5,391 nt of DNA, from NCBI GenBank assembly GCA_015654725.1, contig JAATGI010000131.1:1-5391 (forward strand), in the 5' to 3' direction. The position numbers and the translations under genes were made by a program. Below are positions 1 to 5,391 of the stretch, piece by piece (within the stretch, counting starts at the first letter, position 1; each line of letters begins with the position of its first letter). A model generated the notes under the pieces. The model saw nothing but the letters and a program-made list of their open reading frames with translations, was not told the DNA's origin and searched no databases. Source of the stretch: Rhodospirillales bacterium. GTDB lineage: Bacteria; Pseudomonadota; Alphaproteobacteria; ATCC43930; CGMCC-115725.

Positions 1-512
1 GCGCCCTGATATTCGGCGACTTCCTCGCCCATCACGAAGATGCGGCCGTCGGCGCGCATCTCTTCGGCCATCGCGTCGCGCAGCGCCTCGCGCACGGTGC
101 GGGTGACGCTGGCGCCGGTCCATTCGGCTTCGGCGGGCACGGGCACGGGGTTCGGTGCCTTGGCCTGAGCGACGGGCTTTGCCTCGACCGAAGCCTTCCG
201 TTCCGCGGCAGGCGCCTGCGTCGCCAAAGTCGCCGGCTTCTTCGGCTCCGCGGAGCTGTCGGCTTTCTCGTCCTCGCCCAGAATTTCCGCGATAGGCAGA
301 TTCACGGCGACATTCTCGGTGCCTTCGGGCACCAGGATGCGGCCCATCTTGCCGTCATCGATGGCTTCGAACTCCATCGTCGCCTTGTCGGTCTCGATCT
401 CGGCGATGACGTCGCCGGACTTGACTGGATCGCCTTCCTTCTTGAGCCATTTGGCGATCTTGCCCTCGGTCATGGTCGGCGACAGGGCCGGCATCAGCAC
501 TTGAATCGCCAC
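1..512 (-). CDS. pdhB: Pyruvate dehydrogenase E1 component subunit beta with N-terminal lipoyl domain (5' part only)
   Basis: The reading frame begins at a GTG (512-510) and runs off the left edge after 170 codons, so the C-terminal part is missing. Residues 1-80 form a lipoyl (biotinyl-lipoyl) domain beginning MAIQVLMPALSPTMTEGKIA; Lys43 in the ETDKATMEFEA motif is the expected lipoylation site. Residues about 83-130 are an Ala/Pro/Lys/Glu-rich flexible linker. From about residue 134 the E1 beta transketolase-like pyrimidine-binding domain starts (TRTVREALRDAMAEEM, then MGEEVAEYQGA). With PdhA it forms the thiamine diphosphate-dependent E1 that decarboxylates pyruvate and passes the acetyl group to lipoamide on E2. 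A lipoylated E1 beta is a known alphaproteobacterial variant. The GTG start is supported by GAGG 8 bases upstream and because the lipoyl domain begins right there. It follows pdhA after a 3-base gap, so co-transcription is very likely. Further pdh genes are probably beyond the edge, which I cannot see. Confidence 0.96.
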   Translation of the reverse strand, partial: MAIQVLMPALSPTMTEGKIAKWLKKEGDPVKSGDVIAEIETDKATMEFEAIDDGKMGRILVPEGTENVAVNLPIAEILGEDEKADSSAEPKKPATLATQAPAAERKASVEAKPVAQAKAPNPVPVPAEAEWTGASVTRTVREALRDAMAEEMRADGRIFVMGEEVAEYQG

Positions 513-515
513 GGC

Positions 516-1529
516 TCAGGCCTCGGCGTAAACGTCGGCGAAGAGTTCGGACGGATCGGGCTCGGGCGACGCCTGCGCGAATTCGGCCGCCGCCGTGATC
601 GTATCCTTCACCTGCTTGTCGATATCCTTGAGCCGCGCCTCGTCGGCGGCGCCGGCATCGATCATGCGCTTCTTGATCTGGTCGATCGGATCGTGCTCCT
701 GGCGCATGCGGTTGAGCTCGTCCTTGGCGCGGTACTTCGCAGGATCGGACATGGAATGGCCGCGATAGCGGTAGGTCAGCATTTCGAGAATGTACGGCCC
801 CTTGCCGGAGCGCACGAAGGCCAGCGCCTCCTCGGCCGCGGCCTTGACCGCGATCACGTTCATGCCGTCGACCTGGCTGCCCGGAATGCGGTAAGCCTCG
901 CCCCGGGTATAGAGATCCTTCGAGGCGGACGAGCGCGCGACCGACGTGCCCATGCCGTATTTATTGTTCTCGATGACATAGAGCACCGGCAGCTTCCACA
1001 GCTCCGCCATATTGAAGCTTTCCGCGACCTGGCCCTGATTCATCGCGCCGTCGCCGAGGAAGGTGACGCTGACCTTGCCGTCGCCCTTATATTTATGCGC
1101 GAAGCCGAGCCCGGTGCCGATCGGCACCTGGGCGCCGACGATGCCGTGGCCGCCATAGAAATGCTTTTCGAGCGAGAACATGTGCATCGAGCCGCCCTTC
1201 CCCTTGGAATAGCCGCCGATTCGCCCGGTGAGTTCGGCCATCACCCCTTTCGGGTCCATGCCCGAGGCCAGCATGTGGCCGTGGTCGCGATAGGAGGTGA
1301 TGATGCTGTCGCTCTCTTCCACCGCCGCCAGCACGCCGACCACCACCGCCTCCTCGCCGATATAGAGGTGGCAGAAGCCGCCGATCAGCCCCATGCCGTA
1401 CATCTGCCCGGCCTTTTCCTCGAAGCGGCGGATCAGGAGCATGTCGCGGTAGAGCTGTTCGAGTTCGGCGGGGGCGGGGACGGGGTCTTCGACCTTGATC
1501 GGTTTGAACTTGCGTTTGGCGACGGCCAT
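516..1529 (-). CDS. pdhA: Pyruvate dehydrogenase E1 component subunit alpha
   Basis: 337 residues, a normal length for a bacterial PdhA of the alpha2beta2 type. After a short basic N-terminus the E1 alpha fold starts near residue 21. The substrate/cofactor region has the FCHLYIGEEA motif (51-60, with His54). The thiamine diphosphate and magnesium motif runs from GDGAMNQG (159-166) to the closing ENN (187-189). The YRYRGHSMSDP loop (253-263) carries the conserved His258 and Ser259; Ser259 matches the regulatory phosphoserine position of the mitochondrial enzyme. Sequence of this kind is specific to PDH rather than branched-chain E1. It pairs with PdhB, encoded 3 bases downstream, in the cytoplasmic pyruvate dehydrogenase complex that makes acetyl-CoA, CO2 and NADH. 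The ATG is preceded by a strong AGGAGG at 7-base spacing. A 127-base gap with promoter-like and palindromic sequence separates it from ftsB upstream, so it probably has its own promoter. Confidence 0.98.
   Translation of the reverse strand: MAVAKRKFKPIKVEDPVPAPAELEQLYRDMLLIRRFEEKAGQMYGMGLIGGFCHLYIGEEAVVVGVLAAVEESDSIITSYRDHGHMLASGMDPKGVMAELTGRIGGYSKGKGGSMHMFSLEKHFYGGHGIVGAQVPIGTGLGFAHKYKGDGKVSVTFLGDGAMNQGQVAESFNMAELWKLPVLYVIENNKYGMGTSVARSSASKDLYTRGEAYRIPGSQVDGMNVIAVKAAAEEALAFVRSGKGPYILEMLTYRYRGHSMSDPAKYRAKDELNRMRQEHDPIDQIKKRMIDAGAADEARLKDIDKQVKDTITAAAEFAQASPEPDPSELFADVYAEA
521..524 (-). promoter_or_regulatory. Ribosome binding site of pdhB
   Basis: GAGG on the minus strand lies 8 bases upstream of the pdhB GTG and inside the last codons of pdhA. 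It supports the GTG at 512 as the true start; the first in-frame ATG (codon 7) would remove the first strand of the lipoyl domain. Its location means translation of pdhB can be coupled to termination of pdhA. Confidence 0.6.
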
Positions 1530-1536
1530 GCCGGAT

Positions 1537-1542
1537 CCTCCT
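1537..1542 (-). promoter_or_regulatory. Ribosome binding site of pdhA
   Basis: A full AGGAGG sits 7 bases upstream of the pdhA ATG on the minus strand. It is the best Shine-Dalgarno match in the window, fits a highly expressed central enzyme, and fixes the start at 1529. Confidence 0.85.
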
Positions 1543-1608
1543 GCCGGGATTTGGCCCTAGCATGGCCCCTTGGCCGCGCGATTGCAAGCCCCCTAACCAT
1601 TTGTTATC

Positions 1609-1638
1609 GTTATAAGACTGTAACTTAACTCAATTTAA
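1609..1638 (-). promoter_or_regulatory. Candidate pdhA promoter
   Basis: In an AT-rich island, the minus strand reads TATAAC (1614-1609), five of six bases of the -10 consensus. A weak -35 candidate TTAAAT (1638-1633) lies 18 bases upstream. A start near 1600 would leave a pdhA leader of about 70 bases. The -35 and most of the spacer lie inside the palindrome at 1621-1642. The -35 match is only three of six, so this is a suggestion rather than a firm call. Confidence 0.35.
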
Positions 1639-1642
1639 GTTA
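1621..1642. repeat. Perfect AT-rich inverted repeat (8-base arms, 6-base spacer) upstream of pdhA
   Basis: TAACTTAA at 1621-1628 is the exact reverse complement of TTAAGTTA at 1635-1642, with CTCAAT between. An overlapping alternative pairing, CTTAACT (1624-1630) with AGTTAAG (1638-1644), is also perfect. The element starts 15 bases past the ftsB stop. The arms contain almost no G or C and no U tract follows on the minus strand, so it does not look like an intrinsic terminator. Its size and its overlap with the candidate pdhA -35 region look more like an operator for a dimeric regulator. I do not recognise the regulator. Confidence 0.6.
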
Positions 1643-1656
1643 AGCGCCTCGCGCCG

Positions 1657-1980
1657 TCACGGCTTTTCCGCCGGCGCGAAGATCACAACCTCGCCGGGGC
1701 CGATCAGATTGAGCGTGGCCCTGGCCCGCTCATCCAGCATATCGGGATCGAGATGCTCGGCCTTTAACAGGCCGACGCGATGTTCGAGCCGGCTCTTTTC
1801 GGCCTCGGTCGCGGCGAGCGTCGCCTCGGCGGCGCGAACCTCCCGCGTCAGTCTCATCCAGGCAAGCAGCCCGCGATCGCCCTGCATCAGATTGAGGCCG
1901 AACCAGACAATGAGTCCGATCGCCAGGAACGGCCCCATCGCCGCCCTGCCCGCCTTGCGGATTTTTCGCCACATCGACAT
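1657..1980 (-). CDS. ftsB: FtsB/DivIC-family cell division protein (septum formation initiator)
   Basis: 107 residues with the layout of FtsB. There is a short basic cytoplasmic N-terminus (WRKIRKAGR), one membrane segment at about residues 15-32, a GDRGL motif (34-38), and a charged Ala/Glu/Arg-rich coiled coil at about 40-76. The end has the family's C-terminal signature LDERARATLNLIGPGEVVIF (82-101). FtsB is a bitopic inner-membrane protein that joins FtsL and FtsQ in the divisome and helps activate septal peptidoglycan synthesis. Placement next to pdhA and near eno matches a common alphaproteobacterial arrangement, here interrupted by the kinase gene. The ATG at 1980 is used because it gives the longest sensible N-terminus; the ATG two codons in (1974) is possible. 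Neither has a clear Shine-Dalgarno sequence. The family is certain from architecture; the symbol rests on homology and context. Confidence 0.9.
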   Translation of the reverse strand: MSMWRKIRKAGRAAMGPFLAIGLIVWFGLNLMQGDRGLLAWMRLTREVRAAEATLAATEAEKSRLEHRVGLLKAEHLDPDMLDERARATLNLIGPGEVVIFAPAEKP

Positions 1981-1987
1981 CGCCGCG

Positions 1988-2016
1988 AAGGAATCATGGC
2001 CGAGTCACGCTGTCAA
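1988..2016 (-). promoter_or_regulatory. Candidate ftsB promoter
   Basis: The minus strand has an exact TTGACA -35 (2016-2011). At 17-base spacing the -10 would be TTCCTT (1993-1988), a poor match, so recognition would depend mainly on the -35 or on an activator. Transcription would then begin at about 1980-1983, essentially at the ftsB ATG, implying a very short leader or none. GANTC sites fall in the -10/-35 spacer (2002-2006) and over the -10 (1991-1995). Confidence 0.4.
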
Positions 2017-2033
2017 GGAATCGACACGGATTC
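1991..2033. promoter_or_regulatory. Cluster of four GANTC (CcrM-type methylation) sites
   Basis: GAATC at 1991-1995, GAGTC at 2002-2006, GAATC at 2018-2022 and GATTC at 2029-2033. The sites form two pairs, each with a 6-base spacer, separated by 11 bases that contain the TTGACA of the candidate ftsB promoter. GANTC is the target of the cell-cycle-regulated DNA adenine methyltransferase CcrM in Alphaproteobacteria. By hand count the other 5,350 or so bases of the window hold only 13 such sites. The sites are seen directly; methylation and regulation are inferred. Confidence 0.55.
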
Positions 2034-2116
2034 GGCGTGCGGAACGCGCGGCGCCCGGTCGTGGCGGCGCTTAACCGAATGTTCACCCTGTTCATGCGCT
2101 AATCCACCGACACCGA

Positions 2117-2121
2117 AAGGA
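2117..2121 (+). promoter_or_regulatory. Ribosome binding site of the histidine kinase gene
   Basis: AAGGA lies 7 bases upstream of the ATG at 2129 and supports that start. A second purine run, GGGAG, directly abuts the ATG and is too close to act as the Shine-Dalgarno sequence. Confidence 0.6.
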
Positions 2122-2128
2122 TCGGGAG

Positions 2129-3837
<1,709 letters not shown>

Positions 3838-3841
<4 letters not shown>

Positions 3842-5115
3842 GCGCGCAACGCGCCTTTGCCTTCGTAGCGCGCGGCGGAGCCCAACTCTTCCTCGATGCG
3901 CAAGAGCTGATTGTATTTGGCGAGCCGGTCCGAGCGCGCCAGCGAGCCGGTCTTGATTTGCCCGCAATTGGTGGCGACGGCGAGATCGGCGATGGTCGAA
4001 TCCTCGGTCTCGCCGGAGCGGTGCGACATCACCACGCGATAATGCGCGCGCCGCGCGGTCGCGACGGCGTCGAGCGTCTCCGACAAAGTGCCGATCTGAT
4101 TGACCTTGACCAGGATGGCGTTGGCGGCGCCGCGCGCGATGCCTTCCTCGAGCCGCGCCGTATTGGTGACGAAAATATCGTCGCCGACGATTTGCAGGCG
4201 ATGGCCCAACAGCCGCGTCAGAGCGGTCCAGCCGCTCCAATCGTCCTCGGCCATGCCGTCCTCGATCGAGGCGATGGGATAGCGATTGGCGAGGTTTTCG
4301 AGATAGCGGATCATGCCGGCGGCATCGAGCATCTTGTCCTCGCCGGCGAGCGCGTATTTGCCGTCGCGATAAAACTCCGTCGCCGCCGGATCGAGCGCCA
4401 GCATCACCTCGTCGCCCGGGCGATAGCCCGCCACCTCGATGGCGCGCATGATGAACGTCAGCGCCTCGTCCGCGGTCGCGATTTGCGGCGCGAAGCCGCC
4501 TTCGTCGCCGACATTGGTGTTGTGTCCGGCTTCGGCCAACTGCGCCTTGAGCGCGTGGAAAATTTCGGCGCCCATGCGCAGCGCCTCGGCGAAACTCGGC
4601 GCGCCCACCGGCATGATCATGAATTCCTGGATGTCGAGCTTGTTGTCGGCATGGACGCCGCCATTGATGACGTTCATCTGCGGCACCGGCAACGTGCGCG
4701 CCTCGACGCCGCCGACATAGCGGTAAAGCGGCAGGCCCAGCGCCGCCGCCTGTGCCTTGGCCGCGGCGAGGCTCACGCCCAAGATGGCGTTGGCGCCGAG
4801 GCGCGATTTGTTCGGCGTGCCGTCGAGCGCGATTAGCGCGCGGTCGAGCGCCTGCTGATCGCCGGCATCGAAGCCGGACAGCGCGTCGAAAATCTCGCCA
4901 TTGACGGCGGCGACCGCGCGCAGCATGCCCTTGCCGCCATAGCGTTTCGGGTCGCCGTCGCGCAGCTCCACCGCCTCATGCGCGCCGGTCGAGGCGCCGG
5001 ACGGTATCGCCGCGCGGCCATGCGCGCCGCTTTCGAGCGCGATCTCGACCTCGATGGTAGGATTGCCGCGGCTGTCGAGAATCTCGCGGCCCTTGATGTC
5101 GGCGATGGCGCTCAT
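3838..5115 (-). CDS. eno: Enolase (phosphopyruvate hydratase)
   Basis: 425 residues, the normal bacterial length, aligning without gaps of note to the family. It interconverts 2-phosphoglycerate and phosphoenolpyruvate in glycolysis and gluconeogenesis. The N-terminal domain starts IKGREILDSRGNPTIEVE and has the mobile loop PSGASTGAHEA (38-48). The barrel holds His155 (NGGVHADN), the catalytic Glu205 (NVGDEGGFAP), the magnesium ligands Asp242 (LDPAATEFY), Glu285 (SIEDGM) and Asp312 (GDDIFVTN), and the catalytic base Lys337 in the signature ILVKVNQIGTLSET. The SHRSGETEDSTIADLAV stretch (364-380) binds substrate phosphate. All key residues are present. It starts 6 bases after the kdsA stop, so the two are probably co-transcribed. 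The Shine-Dalgarno sequence is weak (AAGAA about 4 bases before the ATG). Its stop overlaps that of the convergent kinase gene. Confidence 0.98.
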
Positions 5116-5121
5116 GGGTTC

Positions 5122-5391
5122 TTATGAGGCGAGAGGCCGCGATTTGGCAAGCCGGTCGAATTCCATCAGGGTTGCGAGCAGTTCGGGCATGTCCTTGAGC
5201 TTGACCATGTTCGGGCCGTCGGACGGCGCATGGTCGGGGTCCTGATGCGTCTCCATGAACACAGCCGCGACGCCAACCGCGACCGCCGCGCGCGCCAGCA
5301 CGGGCACGAAGCGCCGCTCGCCGCCGGAGACATTGCCCTGCCCGCCCGGCTGCTGCACGGAATGGGTCGCGTCGAACACCACCGGATAGCC
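5122..5391 (-). CDS. kdsA: 3-deoxy-8-phosphooctulonate synthase (KDO-8-phosphate synthase), C-terminal part
   Basis: Only the last 89 codons are present; the frame is open to the right edge and ends at TAA (5124-5122). The fragment opens GYPVVFDATHSVQQPGGQG and continues with SGGERRFVPVLARAA, VFMETHQDPDHAPSDGPN and a C-terminal helix. The His of DATH, the Glu of METH and the Asp of SDGP are spaced 37 and 11 residues apart, exactly as in the E. coli KdsA active-site triad His202/Glu239/Asp250. The enzyme condenses phosphoenolpyruvate with arabinose 5-phosphate to make the Kdo precursor for lipopolysaccharide. Whether it is the metal-dependent form depends on an N-terminal Cys or Asn that lies outside the window. 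Its 6-base gap to eno suggests one transcript, linking a PEP-producing and a PEP-consuming enzyme. Confidence 0.95.
   Translation of the reverse strand, partial: GYPVVFDATHSVQQPGGQGNVSGGERRFVPVLARAAVAVGVAAVFMETHQDPDHAPSDGPNMVKLKDMPELLATLMEFDRLAKSRPLAS

Larger units (their letters stand above)
1981..2128. other. Divergent intergenic region between ftsB and the histidine kinase gene
   Basis: This 148-base stretch must hold the promoters of both flanking genes. On the ftsB side are a perfect TTGACA on the minus strand and a cluster of four GANTC sites, described separately. On the kinase side I see only a weak -10-like GCTAAT (2098-2103) without a convincing -35 at 16-18 bases, and a short direct repeat GTTCA (2081-2085 and 2090-2094). 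No small open frame, RNA gene or terminator hairpin is evident. Confidence 0.6.

Noticed and set aside
1551..1576. Three closely spaced TGGCC motifs in the pdhA leader (1552, 1563, 1571).
   Set aside because: They are short and irregularly spaced, and GC-rich repeats of this size are expected by chance here. No stable, specific structure could be argued.
501..1628. A 375-codon open frame on the plus strand opposite pdhA.
   Set aside because: It is the antisense shadow of pdhA in GC-rich DNA; its translation is His/Asp/Arg/Ala-rich with no recognisable fold, while the minus strand encodes a complete PdhA with all motifs.
1621..1644. Reading the palindrome after ftsB as an intrinsic terminator.
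   Set aside because: The stem is almost entirely A-T pairs and no run of U follows on the minus strand, so it would be a poor terminator.
2041..2065. GGAAC at 2041 as the -35 of an EcfG general-stress promoter for the kinase gene.
   Set aside because: No CGTT follows at the required 16-17 bases; the closest is CGTG at 14 bases.
3958..4836. A 292-codon plus-strand open frame opposite eno.
   Set aside because: It is a shadow of eno, which has every catalytic residue on the minus strand; there is no ribosome binding site or recognisable domain.

Overview
The window reads as a piece of a GC-rich alphaproteobacterial chromosome. Three things point there. The pyruvate dehydrogenase E1 beta subunit carries its own N-terminal lipoyl domain, which is typical of Alphaproteobacteria. 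The order kdsA, eno, ftsB, pdhA, pdhB is a familiar alphaproteobacterial (especially Rhodospirillales-like) arrangement. GANTC sites, the CcrM methylation motif of that class, are concentrated in one promoter region. The order and genus cannot be fixed from this sequence alone.

Layout from left to right: the 5' part of pdhB (minus strand, running off the left edge), complete pdhA (minus), a 127-base intergenic region with a strong pdhA ribosome binding site and an AT-rich perfect palindrome, a small ftsB/divIC-family cell division gene (minus), a 148-base divergent intergenic region, a 570-codon GAF-PAS-histidine kinase gene (plus), complete eno (minus) whose stop codon overlaps the kinase stop, and the 3' end of kdsA (minus, running off the right edge). 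No RNA genes, insertion sequences, CRISPR arrays or prophage genes were seen.

The minus-strand genes are central housekeeping functions. KdsA makes the 8-carbon sugar phosphate used for the Kdo part of lipopolysaccharide and consumes phosphoenolpyruvate. Enolase makes phosphoenolpyruvate. PdhA and PdhB form the E1 component that feeds pyruvate into acetyl-CoA. FtsB belongs to the FtsQ/FtsL/FtsB divisome subcomplex. kdsA-eno and pdhA-pdhB look like tight transcriptional pairs.

The unusual parts are (1) the orphan soluble histidine kinase, which lies on the opposite strand between eno and ftsB and so splits an otherwise co-directional cluster; (2) four GANTC sites in 43 bases of the ftsB/kinase divergent region, arranged as two pairs with identical 6-base spacers flanking a TTGACA-like -35 of the ftsB promoter; and (3) an 8+8 palindrome upstream of pdhA that overlaps its best candidate promoter. 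I see no clearly new multi-gene system. The regulatory layout around ftsB is the most interesting lead.
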